A stretch of 64,000 bases of DNA from Farysia itapuensis (Eukaryota; Basidiomycota; Ustilaginomycetes; Ustilaginales; Ustilaginaceae), in assembly GCA_023212645.1 (NCBI GenBank), contig JALBYC010000003.1:682001-746000 (forward strand), in the 5' to 3' direction. Below, one piece after another: positions 1-9,342 of this stretch. A program made the position numbers and the translations under genes. How positions within the stretch are numbered: the stretch's first letter is position 1; every line of letters starts with the position of its first letter. The notes below the pieces were generated by a model that was not told the origin of the DNA, made no database searches, and saw nothing but the letters and a program-made list of their open reading frames with translations.

Positions 1-329
1 GACCTCTCTTGACGACGCTTGTCCAGCTTTACAAGACACTCTGCAACGGCAAGTCGGTGTGGCGATACCAAAGACTAATCCTCGGGGATACGGTGCTATG
101 GGCTATATAAGTAAGAAGGTGGAGGATCTCTATCATCCCATGTGGGTTTCAGTCATCTTTGGGCCCACACTCAGCTATGTGCCATGCCCATAATGACGAT
201 TTCCAATCCGCGGAGCTCAAAAGCCGGAGAAAAAGAAATGGGAAAATATTACTCATTCACCACCACCACCACCACCCACCATCAGCATTCTGACAGACAA
301 AAGTGTTGTTGTGCGTGGAAGAGTGTAAA
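1..329. other. Gene-free left edge, 3' flank of the MTR10-like gene
   Basis: No supported gene. The only structure is a short ACC/CACC trinucleotide run near 258-281. Short open frames here show no recognisable protein. The region probably carries the 3' UTR and polyadenylation signals of the minus-strand importin gene that ends at 330. Confidence 0.6.
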
Positions 330-3275
330 TTAGCGCTCTAGAACGGTAGAGTCGCTTGTGCGGTCCATGCGTGCACGCTCGCGCGCTTTGCGTGAGGCGC
401 CGTAGAGCCCATTGAGAGCCTGCTTGACTTGGTCCAGACTGCGGTTGTTGAGAGCGTGCATGTACTTTTCGACAAAGGCGGCCTTTTCCTGCGCAGGAAC
501 GTGGTTGGAAGGCAGTTGCTCGGCAACGCTCCCGACCCAAGCGGCCATCTCTGTCGGAAATCCGCCGGACAAGACTCGCAGTGTGGTCACGACCACTGGC
601 ATGATGTCTGGGCTGAAATGCGTGACCAGTCCGTTGAGCAGGAGCGAAACCAGGTTGAAACCCTGCTGGCCGACCGTCTGGCGTATGACAGACGCATACG
701 CCGTGAGTTCCTCCATGGAAGGCGGACTGTCTGGAATGCTGCTGCCAAAGGAGGGCAAAGGCGTGCCCGGTTGTGACGCTGTGGGTGGGAGAGAGAGTGC
801 ATCGTGCCCGACGATATCAAGGATAAATTCGACAGCCGTTGCAATCGTCTCGGTCTTCATCAGTGTCAGCGCGGACAGTGCGGTTTGGAAGACACGCGGG
901 AACTGCGGCGAGAGAAAGAGGATGCTAGGCACATTGCCGAGCACGGTCTGGCATGTGTGGACGTAATCATCTATCACATCTCCCAGTTCAGCAGGCATGG
1001 TGTCCTCGAGCATCTGCATCATCTTGCTGTTAACCCGTTCAAATGCACCCTGCAGCGCTGTTCGGGTAACCAAGTCTGCACCACGCCCAAACTGGTCAAT
1101 GCATTTGCCGACGATCCAGATGTAGCCCGGAAAGCCAGTGCGGGCGAAGCAGTCGGTCAATCTTTCGAGAAGCGCTGGCAACGTCGAGGAGGCAAGCTGC
1201 CCAAAAAAGGCCAGAGAGCGTCTGAGTAGCGCACATCCTCGCTCGGAGATGAAGAAGACATGTCCGTGAGCTGCCAAGATCTGATCAATGACACCGTAAG
1301 CCTCTTCGCACGTGGTCGAGCATGCGGGTGGCAAATGTGCCGTCATGGCCTTGCCAACTACGGCAAGCATCTTTTCCAACTGCTCCATTCGATCCGCAGC
1401 TTTACGCAGCTGGTCCTTGCTTGCATTTTGCAGAGGTGCGATCTGACTCAACGTCTCCAACAGAGGTTGAGAGAATTGCATCAAGGGTTGAGCCGCCTCT
1501 GTTGGCGGCATGCGGGCAATGACGTGCGCAATGCCCTCTGAAATAGCAATCAGATCGTCTGGACCAAGCTTTTCGTTAATGGATCGGAAGAAGTCGTAAA
1601 GTTGCGGCAGATACGGCACAAGGTGTCGGTGACAGTCCTGACACAAGAAGTTCATGGCCTGTGCGGCTGCTGCTGTCACCTCTGAGCCTGCCTGTTCAAG
1701 CCCTGCGCTGATGTATGACAGCTGGTCTGGGATCTTGTCGGGATGCATGTCAAGCCATTCCGTGTATCTCGACAGCACCAAGAGGCCTGCATACTTGAGT
1801 TTGGGATGGTCTGGCAGCGTTGGAATAATGTTGATGATCTGCGGTAGCACTTCATCGTCGCGGGGGTCTGCTTCGGCACCCATGGCTCGCATACTGAACA
1901 AGGGCGCCTCGACGTCTTGCCATTTGAGCGTCTCGGGCGTAGATTGTGCGACAGTGGCCTGAATGAGATGCAACGACCGTGAAAGACACTGCTTTGAACC
2001 CAGCACATGGCAGCAATCTTTGAGAGTGTCGCCCATGAAATGACGAAAGGAGCGAAAGTCGTCGCGTTCCTGTCCCGTCAATGTGTCCAGATCATCGGGA
2101 AAGCGCAGATGTCGGATAATGATCTCGAGCAAGTGCTCGTACATGGGATAGAACCTCTGGGCTTCTGGACTGCCGTAGGCATTACGTAATGCGCCGGCCA
2201 AGAGATACCAGAATCGGAACGTGATCTGCACAATGTCGAGGTCGTGGTAGGAGGTGCACTCTGCAATCGCTTCCACCACGGGGAAAAGCTCGTTGTGGTG
2301 TCGCAGAATGATACGATTGTAGGATTCGCCAGCTTGGACAAAGATACGGCAGAGCCCTCTGACCTTCTCTTCGTCGTCTCCTGCCGAAGTAAGTGCGCTT
2401 CTGAGACGGTTGAGACGGGTGAGCACCAGTTGAACGACGTCCATGTTCTCTTCTACTTCTTGCGTCTCGTTGATAAAGTCGCAGACGACGTCGGTAGCTA
2501 CGTCAAATAGCTGCTCGGATCCCAGAGCTTCGAATGAGAGATCAAACAGGGGCGTATCGGCCATCTGTCGAGCCGAGATCTCGCCGCTCTTGAGCCACGA
2601 TCGCAAACACTGGAAAAGACCATTCTGAATCTGCGGTGTCAGGCCTGATGCTTGGACATACATGGACAGAGCTTTGAGCACTTCTGGCGCAGCTGCTGAG
2701 AGCAGGAAGTGAACTCTGGCGTTGTAGAAATCATCAGCGATAGGGATGCGGGAATTGGTGATGACTTCTTCGGGCAAGACGGTCAAGAATTCCAGCAGTA
2801 CTGGCACCGTCGATGGGCTGGATCCAAACCTTTCAATCATGCCAGGCACCACGGTCGGCCATTCTGTTTCATCCAGCTGCAGAGCCAGTCCAGAGAGAGC
2901 CAGACTTAGCTGTGTCTGAATGACTCTAGGTCCAGATGCATACGCGGAAAGCGCTGTGAGCAGAGTGTCTCTCAACGGTATGCGAGCCTCTTTGGGGACC
3001 TGTTCGAGATCAAACGTGATCTTGGATCGGAACGTTTGAGCAGCAAACAGACGGGGCTCGACGGGGAGATCGGATGCGAGCAGCAGCGAGTTGGCCGTTT
3101 GCCATGCTTCTGGTGTCTGCTGGAAGTTCTGAAGCCATGTATTGGCAGAGGCTTTTGCTTGATTGTCAGGATCAGTGTAGAGAGTGTTGAGGGCCTGCAT
3201 CACAGCCTGAATGGCTTGCTGCTCATTGCCTCCAGCACTGGGCTGACCCGAGCTGGGTCCTGCGCTTGTCGACAT
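330..3275 (-). CDS. MTR10: Mtr10/transportin-3-type importin beta family nuclear import receptor
   Basis: Karyopherin that carries SR-type and mRNA-binding proteins into the nucleus (family knowledge). The single-exon frame gives 981 residues, close to the usual 920-970. The N-terminus has the importin-N pattern: a first helix pair, then 'TPEAWQTANSLL' and 'PVELRLFAAQT'-like text (here PVEPRLFAAQTFRSK), which is diagnostic for Mtr10/TNPO3. The rest reads as HEAT-repeat helices to the end (GLYGASRKARERARMDRT). I chose the ATG at 3275 because homology starts about 20 residues later. The frame stays open upstream to an ATG at 3536, but that extension runs through a (GT)n microsatellite and encodes a Cys-Val run, so it is probably 5' UTR. 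The gene lies downstream of VPS4 on the same strand, 281 nt from its stop codon. Confidence 0.9.
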   Translation of the reverse strand: MSTSAGPSSGQPSAGGNEQQAIQAVMQALNTLYTDPDNQAKASANTWLQNFQQTPEAWQTANSLLLASDLPVEPRLFAAQTFRSKITFDLEQVPKEARIPLRDTLLTALSAYASGPRVIQTQLSLALSGLALQLDETEWPTVVPGMIERFGSSPSTVPVLLEFLTVLPEEVITNSRIPIADDFYNARVHFLLSAAAPEVLKALSMYVQASGLTPQIQNGLFQCLRSWLKSGEISARQMADTPLFDLSFEALGSEQLFDVATDVVCDFINETQEVEENMDVVQLVLTRLNRLRSALTSAGDDEEKVRGLCRIFVQAGESYNRIILRHHNELFPVVEAIAECTSYHDLDIVQITFRFWYLLAGALRNAYGSPEAQRFYPMYEHLLEIIIRHLRFPDDLDTLTGQERDDFRSFRHFMGDTLKDCCHVLGSKQCLSRSLHLIQATVAQSTPETLKWQDVEAPLFSMRAMGAEADPRDDEVLPQIINIIPTLPDHPKLKYAGLLVLSRYTEWLDMHPDKIPDQLSYISAGLEQAGSEVTAAAAQAMNFLCQDCHRHLVPYLPQLYDFFRSINEKLGPDDLIAISEGIAHVIARMPPTEAAQPLMQFSQPLLETLSQIAPLQNASKDQLRKAADRMEQLEKMLAVVGKAMTAHLPPACSTTCEEAYGVIDQILAAHGHVFFISERGCALLRRSLAFFGQLASSTLPALLERLTDCFARTGFPGYIWIVGKCIDQFGRGADLVTRTALQGAFERVNSKMMQMLEDTMPAELGDVIDDYVHTCQTVLGNVPSILFLSPQFPRVFQTALSALTLMKTETIATAVEFILDIVGHDALSLPPTASQPGTPLPSFGSSIPDSPPSMEELTAYASVIRQTVGQQGFNLVSLLLNGLVTHFSPDIMPVVVTTLRVLSGGFPTEMAAWVGSVAEQLPSNHVPAQEKAAFVEKYMHALNNRSLDQVKQALNGLYGASRKARERARMDRTSDSTVLER

Positions 3276-3448
3276 GCCCCGGACGAGCAGAGTGGTGGTA
3301 GAAAGCAAAGACGACTGGCTGATTGACTGCTCAAGCTTCGATGTGTAAATGAACTTGAGAAGGAAGTCGTGAATGAATCCCTTTTCCTGAGCCAAATTCC
3401 ATTTTCCGGTGTTGATCTTTCCCCGATCGTGTCTCTTAACGAGGAGCG

Positions 3449-3451
<3 letters not shown>

Positions 3452-3489
<38 letters not shown>
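3452..3489. repeat. (AC)19 dinucleotide microsatellite
   Basis: Thirty-eight uninterrupted bases of AC on the + strand ((GT)19 on the coding strand). It sits between the VPS4 stop codon and the MTR10 start, so inside the MTR10 promoter or 5' UTR. Confidence 0.97.
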
Positions 3490-3491
<2 letters not shown>

Positions 3492-3556
3492 GACGATGCG
3501 CATATCATACAGATACATGGCTCTATCAGCAGGCATTTGATACGAAGGTGTGAAAG

Positions 3557-5227
3557 TTACTCTAGACCGCTTTCGTTGGTGAACTCGGTATGCTTCTCAA
3601 CTGAGATAGAGGAGATAAACAATTAGCGCCAAGCTCAGGGCAAATAGACAAGGCCAATCGAAACTTACTGTCAGTCTTGGTCACCGTTGGTCGAACGGCC
3701 TGAATCGCTCTCATAAAGTCGCTCATGACGAGTTTGGGTTCGAGCAGTTGCTCTCCTTCGATTTCGTCCCACGTCATTTCTTTGGCATCTGGATCGCCTG
3801 GAGAGCAAGGAGTCAGGAACTCTTTCATCTCTTGTGGCTCGTCGCTGGCGTGGCCGTTTGTGTCTTGCTGCGCAGCGTCGCCATGCGCTCCAGTGTCGGC
3901 ATCGCCGGTATGTGCGATTTCCTGGCGTTTCTTGCGCACGACTGGTGCCATGACTTTTTTAAAGTGGGTTGCTCCAGTGACTTTGCGAACAGGCTGCATG
4001 AGTGCATCGCGTACGAGTACGCTGATGTCGGAGCCCGAGTAGCCGTCGGTAAGCGAGGCGAGCTTGCGCCAGTCCTTGCTCTCTAGTGCACAGGGCGTCT
4101 CTCCCACATTGAGCTCAAACATACGTTTCCTCGCTTCCAAATCTGGAAGAGGGATATAGATGCGCTTTTCAAATCGTCGCTTGATGGCCAGGTCCAGTGC
4201 CCATGGGATGTTGGTCGCTCCGAGGACAAGCACGCCAGTCTCGTCGTTTCCTACACCATTCATTTGCACCAAGAACTCGGTCTTGATACGCCTGGAGGCT
4301 TCGGACTCGCCTTCGCCTCGAGTTCCGCAGAGAGAGTCGACTTCGTCGATGAAAATGATGCTTGGTTTTGCTTCTCGAGCCATTTGGAAGAGCTGCTTGA
4401 CCAGTCGTTCAGACTCTCCCATCCACTTGCTGACCAGATCGGAACTCGAGACACTGAAGAAGGTTGACTTTGCTTCTGTCGCTACAGCTTTGGCCAAGAA
4501 GGATTTACCGGTACCGGGAGGTCCATACAGTAGAATACCCCGCCATGGCGTTCGCTTGCCGGTAAACATCTGTGGGAACTTGATGGGCAAAATTACGGCT
4601 TCTTTGAGCGCTTCCTTGGCGGTGTGTAGACCAGCAACATCGTCCCACTTGACGTTGGGCGTCTCCGAAAGCACGGCACCTGGTGACAATGTGGTCAGAG
4701 ATGGCTCGTCATATGCTGAGCAATATTACTTACTGGAAAGACCAGCTCGGAGTTTCTTGGTCTCGGGATCAACTTCGTCATCGTCTCCGTCCTTCTTGCC
4801 TCCGGTGTTTCCACCGACGCCCTTCTCGGCACCGTTGGCACCGACGGCCGACCTACCTCGATCCTCATTGCTCTTTGCCAGATGCTCCTTGAGCTTTTCA
4901 GCACGGTCGAGATACTCGGTAAACTTCTTTCGAATGAGCTCTTTGAGTTTGTCGTTCTTTTCGTCTGTTGGCAGAACGAATGGGTGAGCAGGTGGCGCAG
5001 ATACGAACGCCGATAGCAGCTGGCTACGTACACTTCATCGCCATCATAAAGTAGTCCAAGCTGTTCTGGTACAGCTTGTACGCTTCCTGGTAGTTTTGCT
5101 TGACATCCTCGTCAATCGCCTTTTGGACGATCTCGATGGCTTTCTATGAACCGAACCAGATTAGCAATGGCAGATTCGACGACATACGCACACAAGCACT
5201 TACATTGAGAAAGTCCGAGTTGGCCAT
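3557..5227 (-). CDS. VPS4: Vps4, ESCRT-III disassembly AAA ATPase (5 exons)
   Basis: Removes ESCRT-III polymers from endosomal membranes using ATP. Exons on the minus strand: 5227-5204, 5143-5032, 4964-4734, 4679-3669 and 3600-3557; introns of 60, 67, 54 and 68 nt with GTAAGT, GTACGT, GTAAGT and GTAAGT donors. All phases join, giving 473 residues (yeast Vps4 has 437). The N-terminus is an MIT domain (MANSDFLN, then [13 protein letters not shown]). Walker A is GPPGTGKS, Walker B is [12 protein letters not shown], the second region of homology is [20 protein letters not shown], and the beta-domain region leads to the C-terminal helix ending in TVTKTD plus a short last exon. An acidic, Gln/Asp-rich insertion of about 45 residues (around [19 protein letters not shown]) interrupts the beta domain and accounts for the extra length. 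The first eight codons sit alone in exon 1. The start codon faces the Vps3-like gene. Confidence 0.95.
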
Positions 5228-5381
5228 CCTGTCGGTGTTGACCTGTCGTGATAAGGATGGGGCAGAGGGATGATGGTGGGGAAAGCCAAGATGGAGCTTG
5301 ATGTCCGGTTCACCAAATTCCAATTTACGTGGAGAAAGCGCCAAACCACCACCAACTCAGACTCACTCTCATGCTCGCACA
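5228..5381. promoter_or_regulatory. Shared divergent promoter of VPS4 and the Vps3-like gene
   Basis: Only 154 nt separate the two ATGs (5227 minus, 5382 plus). No TATA box is obvious. Both genes act on endosomes, one in ESCRT function and one in CORVET-type tethering, so co-regulation through this interval is plausible but inferred. Confidence 0.5.
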
Positions 5382-8300
5382 ATGGCATCGCACAAGGACG
5401 CTCTCCCAGAGCCAGTGCCTCCATATACCCTCACTCCCTTCCTCTTTCCCACGCTTCTCGACGAAGATGGCTCGGATACTACCAATCCAGACTCGCCAGC
5501 TGCCATCCAGCGCAACTTGCAACGATCGCTTCGATGTGCCGAGGCAGACGATACTCATCTCTATATCGGTTCATCAGATGGCCAAGTCCACTCGTTTCTG
5601 AGAGAGAGGCCAGCTCAGTCGACAAGTACAGCAGTTCCACGGCATCGCCTCGTCCATAGCCGCTTAATATCGAGCAAGGGCAAGCCAGTCGAAAAGATGG
5701 TGGTATTGCGCGCCTTTCGAGCAGCAGCAGTCATCTGCGAAGGTGTCCTCAGCTTCTACACACTCCCCCAGTGGGATCTCATCCGGTCACTGCCAACGAC
5801 CAGAGCCGTCAGTACCGTGGTGCTGGACGACCAGGAGGCAAGTCAAGCAGATGGAACCGACGGTGCCGGCATGATCAGCTTGTGCATTGTCAGACGCAAG
5901 AACGTTGTCCTCGTCAAGATTGGCGTAGAGGATCAGGACAAGTTGCTATGGGCTGTCGTTAAGGACATTCCGTTGCCGGGTGGTGCGATCTTTGCACGAC
6001 GCTTCGCCGACACCTTGTGCATAGCCAATGCGACCGAGTACAGTCTCATGAACCTCTCGTCCGGCGACATCACACAGCTGCATCTACCCATCAGCCAGAC
6101 CGGCGAGTCTCCATCTGCTCAGGTCAAGCCAAGTATCCTCAGCGTCCCCGTCGTCGAGGCTGCATCGCGTGACGGAAGCGTCTCACCAGTCAACGTTCGG
6201 TCCGAGACAGCAGCGCCAGCTTCGCAGAGCAAGTGCGAGTTTCTCATCACCTCGCATACCGGGACAATCACGCTGGGCGTGTTTGTCAAGCCGTCCGGTG
6301 AGCCAGTGGCCAAGCTCCTCGAATGGTCCTCGCATCCCAGATCAGTCTGTTTCGACGGACAGTACCTCGTCTCTTTGCTTAGGAACGACACCATCGAGAT
6401 TCATCGCATTCAAGGCGATGCCGTCGAGAAAGTTCAGGTCCAGCATCTGCCATCAGGTCTCGAGTCTAGGTTCCTTCAGGTCGTGGCTGCCAGCTCACCC
6501 CGGCTCGGAGACGCGGCATCCTCCTCCGACAGCCCTCTGGACCTTGTCTCAGTACAGCTTGACAATGTTGCAGCCGAGCCACATATGGTGAAACGCTCAT
6601 CTCATACTGCTTTACCAACACCGCGTGCACAGGTTGTATTGTGTGGCCGTAACTCGACCTCGTTCGTGTGCCAGCAAGATTTGCTCGACTGGGCGCTCGA
6701 TCATCTTGATAATGGACGCATCAGTCTGCTCCACGAAAGAATGGTAGAACACACCGCTCTCGATCCCACTCTTGACCTCTCGGCATCTCCAACTTCCGCA
6801 CATGCTGTCTATGCTGCGATGATCGTTGAGTTGCTCCATCGCACGCGTTTCGCCGACGTCAACGCGATCTTGAACCACGCCATGCTAGATCCACGCTTCA
6901 TGCTAGCCCTGTACCCAAACTTCAGTGGGTCTCAGGGGAAAGCAGCCGGATCTCAATCAGTGGCCATGCTTCTTTCTTCAACTGTCAAGCGCTTACATCT
7001 ACTGCAGTCCAGCACAAACGGTCTCAAAAGTGTTGAGGAGCTCATCAGCGACAATTTCGCTTCAAATTACTCGTTCTCACCTGGCGTCGAGTCTGACGCT
7101 ACGCTACAGCAGCTTCGGCAGCAGCTGAGCGCCAAAGCGGTAGCCATGCTTCGCACCTCTATCGACATCTGGCGCGTAGGATCCGTGTCCAAAAAGCAGA
7201 CGGGTCGACCTCCACCGAACTGGCCTGGGCTCTGGATGGCCGACAAGACGATCAGCAACGTCGACCGTCGTGTCGACACCTGTTATTTCGAGCTCATGCT
7301 CACTCTCAAGGAGCAACACGGCGACGCCTCGATCGATCGAGACATTGAAGCACTGCTGTCGTCTCAGCATGCGTGTGATACCACTGTTGTCGAAAGCGCG
7401 CTCAAGCGAAAGCAGTATCTGGCTCTGCTGTCACAGCACTACGAAAGGATGGGGCAAACGCAGGAGGCTCTGGAATTGTGGACCGGGCTGCTCGATGGTT
7501 CCCTGACCGACCTGTTCAGTAGCGAAGTCAACAGCCTCGTGTCTGTAGAAAAAGTCGTCGAGCTGTTAGAGAAGCAAGAAGACAGTCATCTGCTGTCGCG
7601 CTATGGCACATGGCTTGTTCGAAAAGATCCCGAAGCAGGCATCCGCATCCTGACGAAGAAGAGCGTCTTGAACTCCGGAACAAAGGCGGGCGAAACCTCT
7701 AAAGCCGCTCTCACCAAAGCACAAGAGCTGGAAGCGATCCAAGGACACAAAAACACGCTTCGAGAGCTGCAGAGCATTGATCGTGACGCTGCGATCGTCT
7801 ATCTCGAGACTGTCGCTCTGGCGACTTCAAAAGTACAAGACGAGCAGCTGCATCGTGATTTGGCCAGGCATCTGTTCGCGAGAGTCCAAGGGCATTTACT
7901 GGACGCCACATATCGAAGCAGCATGCAGAACGTCAGCAAGGATTACTCTAGTGGTCTTTATGCCGAGTCGTTCTTCGCGCACCTTGCGCTGGCAGCTGCT
8001 TCCAACTCCAAGGACCTGGACCGGCTCAAGCTGGCGATGCTGCTGCAAGGCTCGACGGTTCTAGATTATGCAGAATTGCTACAAGAGGTCGAGAGCCACG
8101 AGTCTTTAGCGTTTGAGCGCGCCGTCATCTTGGGCAAGCTTGGCCGAGATCGCGAAGCTCTGGCTCTGTTGGCTGTCAGTCTGAGAGACGCAAATAGCGC
8201 AGAGGCGTACTGTTCTCAGGATGGCGAAGTGCTCTCACCAATGTTGGCGCTCTCGGTGGCACAGGATCATCCCGCTCTCCAGCCTTTTGCTTCCATGCTG

Positions 8301-8885
8301 GCCCAAACTCACGCACAACGGGTGAAAGCGCACTACAAGGCCACGGGGCAGCAAAATTTGTCGGACCAAGAGCGGAAAGAGGATCTACTCAAGCAGCTCC
8401 TCTCTGTATATATGGAGAATGGAGCAGAGCAAGGATTCCGCATTGCCACGGCGCATCTTCTCAACACACAGGCGCTCCATCTGGACGGTCTGCAGGTGCT
8501 TGACCTTGTGCCCAAAGACTGGCCCATTCAGACGCTCGAGACTTTCCTGACGCAGAATTTACGGCGCCAGCTGCATCGCAAGCGCGAAGCCCAGATCGTC
8601 CGCAACATTTCCCTCTGCCGAAACTTGGATGTGGCAGAAGACCTGTGGGCTAGACAACGTGCTATGGGCGGTCTACTGCAGGACACCGAAGACGAATTTG
8701 TCGGCCCCAAAACAGACGACGGTGATGACAATCAAGGCGAGAGTATGGATTTTGATCTACACGAAGAGAAGAAGTTGCGCTTCCGTTCGCCCAACGAACC
8801 CATTGTGCAAGATGTGCAGGTAGCCAAGGACGAGACAGATTCTCGCATCTACCATCGCGATACCCGCACCGCTCGAATGCAATGA
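5382..8885 (+). CDS. Vps3/TGFBRAP1-like vacuolar sorting subunit (CORVET-type tether)
   Basis: Predicted 1,167-residue subunit of an endosomal tethering complex. The N-terminal 400 residues form a CNH/beta-propeller-like region (LYIGSSDGQVHSF, VVLRAFRAAAVICEGVLSFY, GTITLGVFVKPSGEP). The middle and C-terminal parts are alpha-helical and match the TGFBRAP1/Vps39 family: VDTCYFELML, then KRKQYLALLSQHYERMGQ and ALELWTGLLDGS, which parallels the 'HKKYFALGLLY ... AVQLW' block of TGFBRAP1. The C-terminus is acidic, and I see no C-terminal zinc finger of the human type. An in-frame ATG at 5301 exists, but its context is poor (T at -3); the ATG at 5382 has A at -3 and G at +4, so I use 5382. Vps39/Vam6 is the alternative assignment. 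Confidence 0.75.
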   Translation: MASHKDALPEPVPPYTLTPFLFPTLLDEDGSDTTNPDSPAAIQRNLQRSLRCAEADDTHLYIGSSDGQVHSFLRERPAQSTSTAVPRHRLVHSRLISSKGKPVEKMVVLRAFRAAAVICEGVLSFYTLPQWDLIRSLPTTRAVSTVVLDDQEASQADGTDGAGMISLCIVRRKNVVLVKIGVEDQDKLLWAVVKDIPLPGGAIFARRFADTLCIANATEYSLMNLSSGDITQLHLPISQTGESPSAQVKPSILSVPVVEAASRDGSVSPVNVRSETAAPASQSKCEFLITSHTGTITLGVFVKPSGEPVAKLLEWSSHPRSVCFDGQYLVSLLRNDTIEIHRIQGDAVEKVQVQHLPSGLESRFLQVVAASSPRLGDAASSSDSPLDLVSVQLDNVAAEPHMVKRSSHTALPTPRAQVVLCGRNSTSFVCQQDLLDWALDHLDNGRISLLHERMVEHTALDPTLDLSASPTSAHAVYAAMIVELLHRTRFADVNAILNHAMLDPRFMLALYPNFSGSQGKAAGSQSVAMLLSSTVKRLHLLQSSTNGLKSVEELISDNFASNYSFSPGVESDATLQQLRQQLSAKAVAMLRTSIDIWRVGSVSKKQTGRPPPNWPGLWMADKTISNVDRRVDTCYFELMLTLKEQHGDASIDRDIEALLSSQHACDTTVVESALKRKQYLALLSQHYERMGQTQEALELWTGLLDGSLTDLFSSEVNSLVSVEKVVELLEKQEDSHLLSRYGTWLVRKDPEAGIRILTKKSVLNSGTKAGETSKAALTKAQELEAIQGHKNTLRELQSIDRDAAIVYLETVALATSKVQDEQLHRDLARHLFARVQGHLLDATYRSSMQNVSKDYSSGLYAESFFAHLALAAASNSKDLDRLKLAMLLQGSTVLDYAELLQEVESHESLAFERAVILGKLGRDREALALLAVSLRDANSAEAYCSQDGEVLSPMLALSVAQDHPALQPFASMLAQTHAQRVKAHYKATGQQNLSDQERKEDLLKQLLSVYMENGAEQGFRIATAHLLNTQALHLDGLQVLDLVPKDWPIQTLETFLTQNLRRQLHRKREAQIVRNISLCRNLDVAEDLWARQRAMGGLLQDTEDEFVGPKTDDGDDNQGESMDFDLHEEKKLRFRSPNEPIVQDVQVAKDETDSRIYHRDTRTARMQ

Positions 8886-9342
8886 CATTAACCTCTTAGC
8901 CTGCTACTGGCTACAAGCTGCGACCGCTGCCCGAGCGCTACGATGGACAAGCAATTGGCAATTCAATATCAAAAAAGTAGAGAAGGCGCCAAAAATAGCG
9001 ATGACGCGCTTACTTTTTCGTGAGCGTGGCGGCTAAGCACACGCCAAGTGTTGGTGTCGGCAAATTAGAGGAGCTGCAAACGAGAACATGTGTGCATCAA
9101 TGACTGAAACGCAACAACCCATACAGCTCTCGGGATTTAGCGATGCTCACGGTGACCTGGTGTATGTGTGCGCGCACGGGTCTCGTTGCATGAAAGCAGT
9201 CGGATAAGCGCAACAGTCTGTGTACCTGCCTTGTGTCGTATTAGTGAGCGTGGGAAGTCCACAGTGTGGCGTAGCATACAGAGCTGCTAGACGACCGGCC
9301 TTGCCTTCCTTCCCATCCTCCTTGACCTGCACCAGCTCTAAG
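8886..9342. other. Intergenic region between the Vps3-like and NTF2-like genes
   Basis: About 460 nt with no supported gene. It holds the 3' UTR of the upstream gene and the promoter of the next. The open frame leading into the downstream gene from 9220 starts at a non-ATG codon and adds no conserved residues. Confidence 0.6.

Noticed and set aside
4160..4987. A 275-codon plus-strand open frame opposite VPS4
   Set aside because: It is antisense to a well-supported spliced gene and its composition mirrors the codon use of VPS4; no family text.
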